From Aphidius gifuensis (taxonomy: Eukaryota; Arthropoda; Insecta; Hymenoptera; Braconidae): a stretch of DNA of 64,000 nt. Position numbers and translations under genes: made by a program. The stretch is taken from contig NC_057792.1 in the NCBI RefSeq assembly GCF_014905175.1, forward strand, positions 20,962,963-21,026,962, written 5' to 3'. This document shows positions 25,206 to 37,300 of the stretch, one piece after another (position 1 is the first letter of the stretch; every line of letters begins with the position of its first letter). Under the pieces are notes generated by a model. The model made no database searches and had not been told where the DNA came from. It worked only from the letters and a program-made list of their open reading frames with translations.

Positions 25206-28200
25206 TTACACAAGATATGCTTGTCCAGGTGGTGGTGGTTGTTGTTGTTGTTGTTGTTGTCTCCATGCATTTCTTTCTAACGTTGAATAATCAGAATCAA
25301 TTGATGAATAAATATGTTCTGAAAGTGGTCTACGACTTTCATTAATAGCATCAATTGGTCCATCTTGGTATGCACGATTCATAGTTAATCTTGGACTTGG
25401 ACTAGCTGTTGAACTAACTGGTGAACCATCTCTACCACCACATTGTTGTTCAATTCTTGATTGATTTAAACTATTATTATTAATTATATTATTATTATTA
25501 TGATGATGACCAAGTGTTGCTGTACTTGAGTATGCTGGTGGTGCTTGTAATAATTCTGGTGTATCTTTAAATAATGGATGGTGATGATGATGATGATGAT
25601 GATGATGTCCACCAACACCACCTCCACCACTATTTGATATATGTCCATGTACACGTAGTGTTGATGTTTCTTTTTCTGGTCTACCTTCAAGTGTATATGT
25701 ATTAACATTACGTCTATATAATGATGATGATTTTCTTCTTAATGCATCACTTGTTGGCATTGTAAATCTTAATCTTTCCCAAAAACGTTTTTCTCCCCAT
25801 CTTAATGTTGTTGCTGTATGTAAATATGGACGTAAATCTGGATCAGCATCAGCTTCTGGTGTAACAGGACCAGCCTGTATAAATATTAATTGACTTTGAC
25901 GTCCTCTTAGTGCTTCATGTACTGCTGCACGAAATTCAAAACGTGACCATTCAGTTTGTAAAAAATTTCTTGTTAGGACAATGACAATACGTTTTGATGC
26001 TTCAGCAGCTTCAAGTACAACTGGTGCTGCAGCACGTAAACATGGTAAATCACGATGATGTAAACATAGTCGTAATGAAGATTGTCCATGTTCTAATTCA
26101 ACAGCCAATGAGTGTAATACAAAATCTTCATCTTTTGGACTATAACATATGTAACCATCATAAAGACGTTCTTTATCATCTGGTTGTGTTGTTTTTGCCC
26201 AAAATCTAACACCATAACGTGAATATGCCCATGTACGTACTGGTTCACGAAATATAAATGCAAGCACAGTTATAACAAGTAATATTAATATTGCACATAA
26301 TGTTGCAGCAAGCATTGGCAAATAATCAGATACCATTGTATCAATAACACCACCTTGTGCATAATAATCAGTACATGCTGTTTCATTGACATTTAAACGT
26401 CTACTATATGTTGGTCTAGCACCATTATCATAACAATATACATCTGTTGAATCAATAACTTTATGTGCATTATCAGATACCCATGATGATAATTCTTGTA
26501 AAAATTTACAACGACATGACCATAAATTACCACCAAGTGATAAATCAACAAGACGTGTATTTAATGTTACTTGCCATACTGGAAATGTCACTAGACGATT
26601 ATCATTTAAACGTAATATTTCTAATGATCTTAATGGTAACAATGTTAAATTACCAATAAAACTAATAATATTATTTTGTAAATATAATTCACGTAAATGT
26701 GATAAATGTTCAAATTCAAAACCTTTTAATTCATGTATTTGATTATGTTCAAGATGTAAAATTTGTAAATTATTTAATCCATTAAATGTACGATTTTGTA
26801 TTGATTCAATTTTACTTGAATTAACATATAATACACGCATATTTTTACGTCCAATAAATACATGATTTTGTAATTCAGAAAAATGATTACCATCTAAATA
26901 AACTTCAGTTGCATCCATTGGTATACGATTTGGTATAACTTCTGTATCTAAACCAGAACAATCAACAACATTTGTATTCCATGTTTGATCATGATAACAT
27001 TTACAATTTAATGGACATGTCATTTCACAATCACAAGCATCAAAATCACAACAATGACATAAAGCAAAACAATGTGCCTCATAACGACATAAAAATTGTT
27101 CTGGTTTTGCCATTGATGCTGATATTATTGCTGTACCACGTGGTCCACTAATACGACACATTGCATTATCTAAATCCATAACACGTGGATGTTGACGTAA
27201 TGCACTCATGTTATTTATAACTGGTAGCCAATCCATTGAACAATTACAATTAAATGGATTACCACCAATATAAAATTCTGGTAAATATTTACCTTCTGGT
27301 ACCGGTGTTAATCTTAATGCTGCAAGTTCCATTGTTTCAATCATATTTGCATACATATCAACACGAGTTAAATTTATTTTACCAGTAAATGTATTTGCTT
27401 GTACATTGTTTATATAATTATTATTTATAAATAACAATTCAACACTGTCTGGTACTGATAATGGTGTCAATTCAGTAATACGATTATGACTTGCATCAAG
27501 TGTACGTACTTTTAAATCACGTATTTGATAATAATTACCTAAATTTTCAATAAAATTACCATGTATATCAAGCCATTTTAAATTACTTGGTATAAATGCA
27601 TAATCAAACCATTCAATATGATTTTCAGATAAATTTAAAAGTAACAAACTTGTTATACCAGCAAATATACCATTTATATTTGACAAAAAATTACCATCAA
27701 GACGTATTGCCTCTAAACGTGTATTACGCTCAAATGCATCAATCTCAACATGTTGTACTTTATTACGTGCAAGATTTAATATTTGTAAATTTGGTAAATC
27801 CCACAACATACCACGTGTTAAATTACCAATTTCATTGCCAATTAAACGTAAACCAGTTAGTTGATTTAAATTTTTAAATGAACCATTATGAAAATCACTA
27901 ATTTTATTTTCACCAAGATCAAGTGTTTTTAGGAAAGTTAAATCACGTAGAGCTTCTGGTACTGTTGTTAATTCATTACCACTTAAATCAAGTTCTTTTA
28001 AATCAGAACAATTTTTAAATGCCAATTGATCAAGTGTTGTAATTGCATTACCAGATAGTGTCAAACGACTCAGTACAAATAAACCATTAAATAATTGTGG
28101 TCCAACAGAGTGTAAACGATTTTCTGATAGCTCCAATGTATGTAAATTATAAAGTGGTAAAAATGCATTACTTTCAATGTGTGATATTGAATTATTACGT

Positions 28201-29261
28201 AAATCAAGTATTTGTAAAAAAAATAAATCTTTAAACATTTTTGAATCAATTTTAGTTAATGTATTGTATGATAAATCCAATACAATTAATCTAATTAATC
28301 CTAAAAATGTCATTTCATCAACAGTATCACTACCAAGTTTATTACCACCCAAATTAAGTACCAATAATTGTTCAAGACGAGTAAATAAACCACGAGGTAA
28401 ATTACGTAATTCATTTTTTTGTAAATGTATTTCACGTAAATCACGTGTACTTGCAAATAATGATTCTGGTAATGTTGTTAGTGTATTATAGCTAACATTA
28501 AATATACGTAAACTTGTTAATCCAGTTAATGCATCACTGGCAATACTGTCAATTAAATTATGCTCAAGATATAATTCTTGTAATTGACGTAAACCAGATA
28601 ATGGACTATCTTCTGGTAAATTTTTTATCTCATTATTTGATAAATCTAAAGCACGTATATCACTATGACAATCGGCATTATTTTGTTGTAATTCATTTAA
28701 TCCAACTTCACTAATATCACCAAATTTATTACCAGTTAAATTAAATATTTGTAAATTATTTAAACCACACAATATATTTTTTGGTAATTGTTTAACATTA
28801 CTATCAATTAATTCAAGTGTTTGTAATTCACGTAATCCAGCAAGTGCACCTGGTACAAGTTCCATTGTACGTCCAATATTCCATTTAATATTTAATGTAC
28901 GAATTGTTAATCTTTTTAATTCACCCAATGGACGAAATGCTGCTTCTGGTATACGTAATATTTTACAATCATCAATTAACAGTTCATGTAAACCACTTAA
29001 ACGATTCCAACTTTCACCAGATATTATACTTTCGTAATTATGCACATTACTACATCCTAAACGTAGACGAAATGCACCATCAAGAGGTGGTAATAATGCA
29101 GCAAGTCCAGATGGATCCAGTGTTCGCAATGTACACACTGCTGAACGTGTTTCATTACCGTCGGATGACCAATGACATGAACCCAACACAACACTCAATT
29201 GACACAATGTCAAAAGACACAACACAAACATCCTCGGCACTAAAATATTCAACACAGCCAT
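25206..29261 (-). CDS. 18w/Toll-7: Toll-like receptor, Toll-7/18-wheeler subfamily
   Basis: A complete single-exon receptor of 1351 residues. Seen in order: signal peptide 1-27; a long leucine-rich repeat array to about 660; a cysteine cap (GGNPFNCNCSMDW, about 664); a cysteine-rich knot (CHCCDFDACDCEMTCP, about 733); a second short repeat block; a second cap (about 910); a membrane helix at about 980-1006; an intracellular TIR domain at about 1032-1168; and a low-complexity tail. The two-block ectodomain is the multiple-cysteine type of Toll-6/7/8/18w, and the tail motif SEHIYSSIDSDYSTL and the terminus QAYLV point to Toll-7/18w. That subfamily works at the cell surface in epithelial cell intercalation and antiviral or immune signalling in flies. 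The tail carries about ten histidines (about 1219), Asn runs, seven Gln and four Pro. The TIR BB-loop reads RDLPCL without the usual RD-P-G, which suggests noncanonical adaptor use (inference). The start is chosen because it precedes a clear signal peptide. Confidence 0.93.
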   Translation of the reverse strand: MAVLNILVPRMFVLCLLTLCQLSVVLGSCHWSSDGNETRSAVCTLRTLDPSGLAALLPPLDGAFRLRLGCSNVHNYESIISGESWNRLSGLHELLIDDCKILRIPEAAFRPLGELKRLTIRTLNIKWNIGRTMELVPGALAGLRELQTLELIDSNVKQLPKNILCGLNNLQIFNLTGNKFGDISEVGLNELQQNNADCHSDIRALDLSNNEIKNLPEDSPLSGLRQLQELYLEHNLIDSIASDALTGLTSLRIFNVSYNTLTTLPESLFASTRDLREIHLQKNELRNLPRGLFTRLEQLLVLNLGGNKLGSDTVDEMTFLGLIRLIVLDLSYNTLTKIDSKMFKDLFFLQILDLRNNSISHIESNAFLPLYNLHTLELSENRLHSVGPQLFNGLFVLSRLTLSGNAITTLDQLAFKNCSDLKELDLSGNELTTVPEALRDLTFLKTLDLGENKISDFHNGSFKNLNQLTGLRLIGNEIGNLTRGMLWDLPNLQILNLARNKVQHVEIDAFERNTRLEAIRLDGNFLSNINGIFAGITSLLLLNLSENHIEWFDYAFIPSNLKWLDIHGNFIENLGNYYQIRDLKVRTLDASHNRITELTPLSVPDSVELLFINNNYINNVQANTFTGKINLTRVDMYANMIETMELAALRLTPVPEGKYLPEFYIGGNPFNCNCSMDWLPVINNMSALRQHPRVMDLDNAMCRISGPRGTAIISASMAKPEQFLCRYEAHCFALCHCCDFDACDCEMTCPLNCKCYHDQTWNTNVVDCSGLDTEVIPNRIPMDATEVYLDGNHFSELQNHVFIGRKNMRVLYVNSSKIESIQNRTFNGLNNLQILHLEHNQIHELKGFEFEHLSHLRELYLQNNIISFIGNLTLLPLRSLEILRLNDNRLVTFPVWQVTLNTRLVDLSLGGNLWSCRCKFLQELSSWVSDNAHKVIDSTDVYCYDNGARPTYSRRLNVNETACTDYYAQGGVIDTMVSDYLPMLAATLCAILILLVITVLAFIFREPVRTWAYSRYGVRFWAKTTQPDDKERLYDGYICYSPKDEDFVLHSLAVELEHGQSSLRLCLHHRDLPCLRAAAPVVLEAAEASKRIVIVLTRNFLQTEWSRFEFRAAVHEALRGRQSQLIFIQAGPVTPEADADPDLRPYLHTATTLRWGEKRFWERLRFTMPTSDALRRKSSSLYRRNVNTYTLEGRPEKETSTLRVHGHISNSGGGGVGGHHHHHHHHHHPLFKDTPELLQAPPAYSSTATLGHHHNNNNIINNNSLNQSRIEQQCGGRDGSPVSSTASPSPRLTMNRAYQDGPIDAINESRRPLSEHIYSSIDSDYSTLERNAWRQQQQQQQPPPPGQAYLV

Positions 29262-31330
29262 TTTTTTTATTTTTTAATTATTTTATCGTTGGTTTTTTTG
29301 ATAAATCATAAAATTAAAAAATTTTTTTTTAAAATTATAGAAATAACTGGCTACCAATTTGGTACCGAGGCTATTTCTAATGTACACAAAACACAAATCA
29401 CTTGAGATTTTTTATACACATAAATATTTTTTTTTTTTTTTTTATCATAAATTAATAAATTAATATAAAAAAAAAAAAAAAAAAAAAAAAAACAAACACC
29501 TCCAGGTATCACATAAGTTTACACTGTACCATTTTATAAACTTTCTCCATAATTTAATCCACTCTTGTGAACAATCACTTGAATTTTGCATTCATTTAAA
29601 AATTATTTAATTTTTTTTTTTTTTTTTTTATTTAAATATATTTCTTTTTTTTCAAAATTAACACTTTTTTTTATTTTTTAATAAACTTTTTATCCTTATT
29701 TGCTTAATCCATTTGATAATGATATTGTGTTTTCATTGATTTTTAAAAAATATTTAAACACACTTGACGATGATGACGATGTTGATAATTATTAGTTTAA
29801 AAAAAAAAAATATACACTTATTTAAAAAAAGTAAAATAGACAATTTTTTAAATTTTCACGTTTTTTTTTTTTTTTTTTCGATATAGTAACAGTGCGTGAT
29901 CAGAATGTCATCTGATTTCGATTTCGAATATTTTTCGATTTTTTAAAAATTTCGTGATACGCACTGGCGGCACTCTGAACTCGCACTGACTGGTTTTAGT
30001 TGGACGGGTGGAGGCATTTTACGGGGGAACAGCTACTCTCTATCCCCACTGTTTTTTACCATCACCACCGCGAGTATATAGGGATTGCACAGTCGCAAGG
30101 TTGCGCCACCATACGGTCCACCAGGGTGTGGAGGTGGTGGTAGTGTACAAGAAAGATGCTTGAATAAAATATATATAAAATTGTAGAGGGGGATGATGGA
30201 GGAAGGATGCTGCTGGACAAAAAGAGGGGCAAAAAGGGATGATGATGATGACGACAACACACTGGATTCTCCAAAGATGAAAAAAGAAAAAATATAACAT
30301 AACATTGTATGAAAAAAAAAGAGACAGAATCATGAAGAGAAAAAAATTGTATATTTACACACAAGGGAGAATTGGGGGGATGAAACGAGCCCCTGTCGAA
30401 ATTCGAAAAATGTATTCATTCTTTGGCTTGGTCGCTTTTGCAAAAGGGACAAAGGCCATATATCGAATTTGCCGCCAGGTAAAGGACACACAGACACAAC
30501 TAAAAAAAATATATATGTATGTGGATATAAAACAAGATCACCTATATTTTATTCTAGAAAACATAGGCCATGTGTGTCTCTTGGTAATACTGAGGGGGTT
30601 GAAGAAGAAATTCAAAGAATATATTTAAATTTAAAGTCTCATGGGATCAAAATTCAAAAATATTATTGCATTGAATTTATTTATATATTTTTACTGTTTG
30701 AATTAAATAATACAAGCTTCCTCAACTTTGTACCTCCTATTTTTTTTCAATTTCTACTAGTCCTTGCAACAGTCTTATTGTTATGATTTTTTTATTGTAA
30801 ATTTAACTAGAGTCACGCCTAATTTCGCCCTCTTTTTTTTATATTTATTTTATTTTTGACGTTAGACATTTGTCAACAGTGTTGTTGGCCCTAGAAATCA
30901 TTTATATATTTTTTTTTTTGTCATTTTTTTTATTTATGATGATGTTCATGTGTGACCTAGCGTGTTTATCATTTATCATATTTTTTTCTGTCAATAATTA
31001 ATGTATTTTTTTTTCGGGGCTGGAAAATTTTGCTCGCTGTCTTTTCATTTGAATTTTCTTTATTAACTTTAAATATCTAAAATTTATTGGGAAACATTAG
31101 TCATCGTCAGTTTCAAGTAAATTAAATATTTGCTTTTTTTTTTTTTTCTTTGGAAAACTTGATTTTTAAATGACTTTTTTCCATCTGGCGGTGGTTTGCT
31201 GAACTTTTTTGAAATATTGTCGGTAATAATGGAATTTATTGGTAAACAGCTGTGTTTTGTTTTTGTTTACGTCAAAAACTGGATTTAAATTTATAAAAAA
31301 TAATTAATTAATTATTTAATAAGCCAAATA
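29262..31330. other. Divergent intergenic region, Toll gene and dynein gene
   Basis: About 2.07 kb separates the two start codons, which point away from each other. The left part (29262 to about 30050) is probably the A/T-rich 5' UTR of the Toll gene. 29990-30260 is GC-richer and promoter-like. 30365-30490 is another GC-richer island ending in a donor-like CAG/gtaaag on the plus strand. I saw no clear RFX X-box, the usual ciliary-gene element, before the dynein start. Confidence 0.5.
30050..30081 (-). promoter_or_regulatory. Predicted TATA promoter of the Toll gene
   Basis: On the minus strand CCTATATAC (TATA at about 30075-30080) is followed 30 bases later by AACAGTGG, an initiator-like sequence with A at 30050. 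The spacing is that of a TATA/Inr core promoter. It would give a 5' UTR of about 790 bases if unspliced. The initiator match is partial and no transcript data are available. Confidence 0.35.
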
Positions 31331-34300
31331 ATGGCTGATAAAAAAGATGATGTTAAAAATGATGATCCAAGATTGGATTTTTTATATCAATATTTATCTC
31401 GAACAAGTAAATTAAAACAAGATAAATTTTTAAAGATGCTTGCTACTGAAGATTTTAAGGTAAAAATGGATTATTAATTTTTTTTTTTTTTTTGAATTAA
31501 TAATTACTATAAAAATCAATTTTTAGGACATAATTATTAAATTTTTTAATACACCAGAAGAAAGTGTTTTAATAATTCAAATAACATCAGCTGGAATTGT
31601 CATTCCAAATTTAGGAATAATTCCAGAATCAAAAGTAAAATCGTCCTATTTTCTTCGTCGTGAATGTGTTAATATAACTGATGACAATTACCGTGATGTA
31701 TTGATTCCAGGTGATTTATCACCACATGCTATTGATGAATTTGCTCTTCTACTTGACAATGTATGTTTCATTTTACAATAATTAATTACCTGTCCAATGC
31801 ATAACCCAGATTATTTAATTAAATTTTTAATTATTTTCTTCAAGGTTTACATACCAATATTATCAAACCCAAATAATCACCAGGGTTGGCCTTGTGTTGT
31901 TGTTGATGACGTCAAAAAACATCTCTATGACATGCGAAATACAGTATACGAGGTTTTTTTTTTAATTTAATTTAATATTTTCTATTTAATCTGATAATTT
32001 TTCTATTTAAATTATTTATTTTTCTTATTTTTAACAATTGTATTATTTTTTTTTTTGTATTGTCATTCAACGTTATCATTGCTCAACTTTATATTTAGAG
32101 TCCAATCTCTTTTATCTATTCAATTTCCTGTCTCTTTTGGTTGGTAAAGCGTCACTCGGATGTCATCTCACTGTTGCTGAGATTCCACCAATGTCTCCAT
32201 CACACAAAATTTATAATTAAAAATATTAAAAATAAACTCATTTCATTATTAAACTTTTGATATATTTTTTTTGTTTTGTTAATTTAAAGCTACAAGGTAA
32301 AATTGCTGGACAAATATATTTACCAATGCCTCAGGGAATTGAAAATTTGTATGATATTGATCAACTAACAAGTGAAAAAATTGATCTTTCATTTAAAAAT
32401 AATATTGAAGACATTGTCACAAGATGGACAACACAAATGAATGAATTTTTTGATCAAGATAGTTCACATATATTTAATGAAGGAAATCAACCACTACCAA
32501 ATTCTGGTAATTTTATATTAATTAACATTATCAACAGCATCAACTTTAATTATTTTTTTTCTCTTCTAAAATAGAAATAACATTTTGGCGTAATAGATTA
32601 AAAAACATCGAGTCAGTTTATGATCAATTAAAAGATCCAAGAGTTAAGAAAATAGTACGTCTTCTTGAAGTAACTGAGAGTCCTTATCTAATGGCATTCA
32701 AGACATTATTTAAAAATATTGTTGCTGGTAAATTATCACTTGTTCTATCTAAATTTTCATATTAAATTGTCAATAAATATTTTTTTAAATAGCTGTTGTT
32801 GAAGCAAGAGATGTTTGTTTATATTTAAAACCACTTCAATCTCAATTTGATGAAATTGAGACTCTTGATATACCAGAAATACGAACAAAGCTTAAAACAT
32901 TATTACACACAATGTGTCTTGCTTGGACCAATTCAAAATACTATTGTTCAACAACTCGTATTATAACTCTTCTAAAAGAAATTTCAAATCTTATAATATC
33001 ACAAGTTTGTTGTCTATTTTTATCTGTCATTTAAATAATTCATCAATCAACACAATTTAATTATTTATTGTTGTCATTCAGGCATCAAAATATCTTGATT
33101 CAAGTTCATTATTTCAAGGTGACATTGATGATAATCTTAAAAAAATTATAACTGTCTTGGACGTCATACAACACCTACGTGATTTATTTGAAAATACACG
33201 TATTAATATTGAGCATTATTTTAAATATCCAAGCAAACCAATACTCTGGTCATTTCATGAAAAATTAGTATTTGAAAGGCTCATGAAATACGAAGAAAGA
33301 TTAAAAAAAATAAAGGTAAATTGAGTAAAAATAAACTTGAAAAAATAATTAATCAATGAATTTCTTTTCTTAGAATTTATTTGAAATAGCACAAGATTAT
33401 TTGCGTCTAGAAAAAATTGAAATAACTGGTTTAAATGGTAAATCATTGTCTCAGATGGTACTTGATATATATGATGAATTTTTAAAAGCATACAATGAAC
33501 TGGGAGCTGTTGAGTATGACATTTTACTTCCAGAGAATGAAGAATTTACAAAACACATTGAAATATTTCTTGATAAAGTTTGTATTTGGAAAAAAAAACT
33601 GTGTGAATTTTTTTAAAATATATTTTATTTTTGTAGATTGAAACGTTCGACAGAAGATTGGCATCAATATTTGATAAAGCTTTTGATGGATGTTGTAATA
33701 TTGAAGATACATTTAAACTTGTATGGTTAATGGGAACAATTGGATTACGACCAATTATTAAATTACAACTTTGGCATAATCATGAAATTTTATTATCAAA
33801 TATTCATCATGTTCTTGATGATGTCAAGGTAATAAAATAAAATAATTTAATATTTTTTTCATGATGATGATGATGATGATGGTTTTATTTATTTAGAAAA
33901 TATTTGATGACAATATTGATATGAAAATAAAAACTGGACGAATGAAAGTAGATAAATATTTTCCACCAGTAGCTGGTTCATTGTGTTGGTTGATGAAGTT
34001 GAAGCGTCGCATTAATTATCCTGTTGAGTCAATAAAGTTGATAGATCATCCGTTACTAGTCAGTCAATCAGCACGCGATATTGCCAACAAGTACGAACAA
34101 CTAAATGTACGTTTGTGTCATATAATCAATCAACCTATTTTTTGTTATTTTATAATAATATTTACTTTTTATTTGTGACAGAATATACTCGATGAATTTG
34201 ATCAATTATTGTTCAATGAATGGGCAAATAAAGTGCCACAAATATGTGAAGAAAGTCTCAACAAATGTATATTTATTATAAATGATGATAAATTAATTGA

Positions 34301-37300
34301 GTCTAATTTTGATTCAAAGCTATCAGCAATATTAAAAGAAACAAGATACATGATGATTATGGGAAGAAGCCAATTGCCACAAGCAGCTATTGATTTATTT
34401 TCAAAAACACAATTTTTATTTGAAAATAATTACAGCATTAGTCTCATAACAACTTGGTAATTAATTATTTATTATTTATTATTTATTTATTAACAAAAGG
34501 TAAATTATTTTTAAATTAAAAATCAGGTACAATAAAATAAAAACAAAAAGTTTAGATGTTGAATTGGAATTATTACGTGAAGAAATTGAAATGATTGATA
34601 ATTTAATTAATGATGGACAAATTATTTACACCTGGAATTCACCAGGTTTTTTTGCTTGGCTTGTTTTTTTTTTTCTCATTTAAATTAATTAATTGAATGT
34701 TAAATTTAATATATAAATTTTTAATTTTAGAGACTCCGGAATACGTTGAAAGTTTATTGAATTTAATAAGAAAATTACATGCTCGTGTTATGCGTTGCCA
34801 GGATAATATTACAAATTTAATGAAAATGATTTATGAGTGGGCAATTTTACCAGTACTTGAACGTAAAGATTCAAAAGTTGAAAATTTACTTGAAATTGAA
34901 GAACGTGAACAAAGATTTAACAAAAGATATAGTGATATTGAGACAACAAGTAGTGAGATTAAACGTATTTTAGATGAGAATTACAAGCTATATTTCGATC
35001 TTATTCCTGAATCCGATTATATGAAAGAAGAATTTGAACGTGCCATCTCGGAACTTGAGCCTGACGAAGCGGATACAGAAGCTGCGGTTGGACAAGTCGA
35101 GGAAACCATGGAATTAGAGTAAGTAGACAAAAAAAAAAAAAAAAAAATCAACCAACCATCTATTTTATTTTAAAATCTCAGCATTGTTCTACATCTGTTT
35201 ATACAGATACTGTTTCAACAATGTCAGATAAAAAAAAAAGAGAATAAAAAATTATCTCAATTCTAAAATTTAAATATTATTTCCATTCTCATTGTCTGAA
35301 ATAAAAATAAAAAAAAAATAATATTCTAATAAAAATAATAATATAATTTGATAAGAACATAACTTTTTCAATATAAAAAAATTATTATTTTTTTTTTTTA
35401 TAGAATTATATCTGATAAAGAATTAGACCAAAAGAAGAGCAATGAAAATAAAGATACAACATTGCCAGATGTTGAAATGACACCATCTGAATTGTTAAAA
35501 AAAAATGAAAATGATGAAAAAGAAATGATACTTGATGAACAACGACAACTCAAGTGGAAACCTTATCTCATTTATATTGATCAATTGATATCCAAAGGAT
35601 TGATACAAGCAGTATCAACAAGGTATTAATAAATAAATAAATGATTAGATTAATGATTAATTTTAATTTTTTTTTCTATTTAAACTACTAGTATTTGTTA
35701 TATACTTGATGAAACTGATCCAGAGGGAAATGTACTGCCACTATTTGAGGTGCAACTTTGTCTGGAAATGCCTGATATCATCTTTCAGCCTTCACTTAAA
35801 ATTGACGACCCAAGAGGATTTTATGGATTTTATGAAGGCTTGATGTTAGACATTATGAAAATGGGAACATTAATTTCTCGTTTAGATCCTGATAAAGCTG
35901 TAGAACGACAAAATTACGGAGTAAAAATTACTTTTTTTATTTATATTTTTTACATTATTATTTTATCCATTTGTTGAAATGAAATATTATTTTTGTTTTT
36001 TAACATCAAGTTGACATTGATTGACTAGTGACTGATGATATTTTTAATTTATATTAAAATACTAGTCTAAATTTATTATTTTTTTCTTGTCATTTTATAA
36101 AGATTGACTTGGCTGAAGAAGAAGGAATAACATTTATGCTGGAAGAGACATCAAATAGAGTTAAGCAAGCTCTAGTCCAAGCCCAAGAGTATTCAACTGT
36201 AAGTATAATGAATATTGATCTAATTGAGACAAATAATACCCTCTTATTCATCATTAAAAATATATTTTTTTATATTACACGTATAAATATTTAAATGATG
36301 AAGACATATGAGACTTATAATTGGCTGTGGCTAGACGACAGACAACAGTATCTTGATTATTTTTTAAAATACTCAAAAAATCTTAATGATGAAGAAAAAG
36401 AATTAGCTGCTGAATCACCAGATAATTTACGTGACATTATTAAAGAAAAAAATCCAATTTTAAGTGACTTTAAAAGAGAAATTGATTATTTTATGAATTT
36501 ATATAAAAAATGTAATTTATTTGATGATGAAAAAATAATATGTCGTTGGTTAAAAATTAATACAAAGCCATTTAAACAGTCTTTATTAAATATCATTTGT
36601 AAATGGGCCAATGTATTAAAACAGCATCTTGTGGATCAGGTCAATACAAGGTAAATAAATTTAAATTTAAATAAACTCTATGAATTATTATTATATATTT
36701 TCATTTGATATTTATATGATTTTCAAATGTCAAAAAGTTTGAAACAGCTGTCAGAATTTCTTAATGCTGCAACTGATAGATTTTCACAAGAAGTGTCAGA
36801 AGATGACTATCAAGGCTTACTGTCAGCTATTTATTATCTCAAAGAAGTCAAGAATAGACAGCCTAAAATAGACAATATGTTTGACCCAATTAAGGTATAA
36901 TTTTATCAATAAAAATAATACAAAACTTGCTATATTGTAATTTATTTTTATTTAGGAAATAATTAATTTATTGGCTGATTATGATGTTGAATTTGGTGAA
37001 GAGACATTTGATTGGCTAACACGTCTACCTGAATCATGGACAAATGTTAAAAAATTAGCAGCTTTAACAAAACAAGTTGTATCACCTTTACTTGCTCATC
37101 AAATTGACTTGATAAAAAAACGTCTCAACTATTTCGATTTTAGACAACAAAAATATTTAATTAAATTTCGTGAAAATAATATTTTTAAGTGAGTTTAATT
37201 TATTATTTATTATTATTTGCAATATAATTTATTGATTTATTTTTATTTATTTTAAATATATATAGATATGGCTGTCGAAATATTTATGAAAAGCTAGATG

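Noticed and set aside
25484..29311. Several 60-140 codon frames antisense or out of frame to the Toll receptor
   Set aside because: They are shadows of codon bias in the single long Toll exon; the Toll frame carries every domain expected.
30033..30364. Region open in all three minus-strand frames (90-100 codons each)
   Set aside because: The openness follows from a pyrimidine-rich minus strand. The peptides are runs of F, L, H, P and S without motifs, and the region fits the promoter of the Toll gene better.
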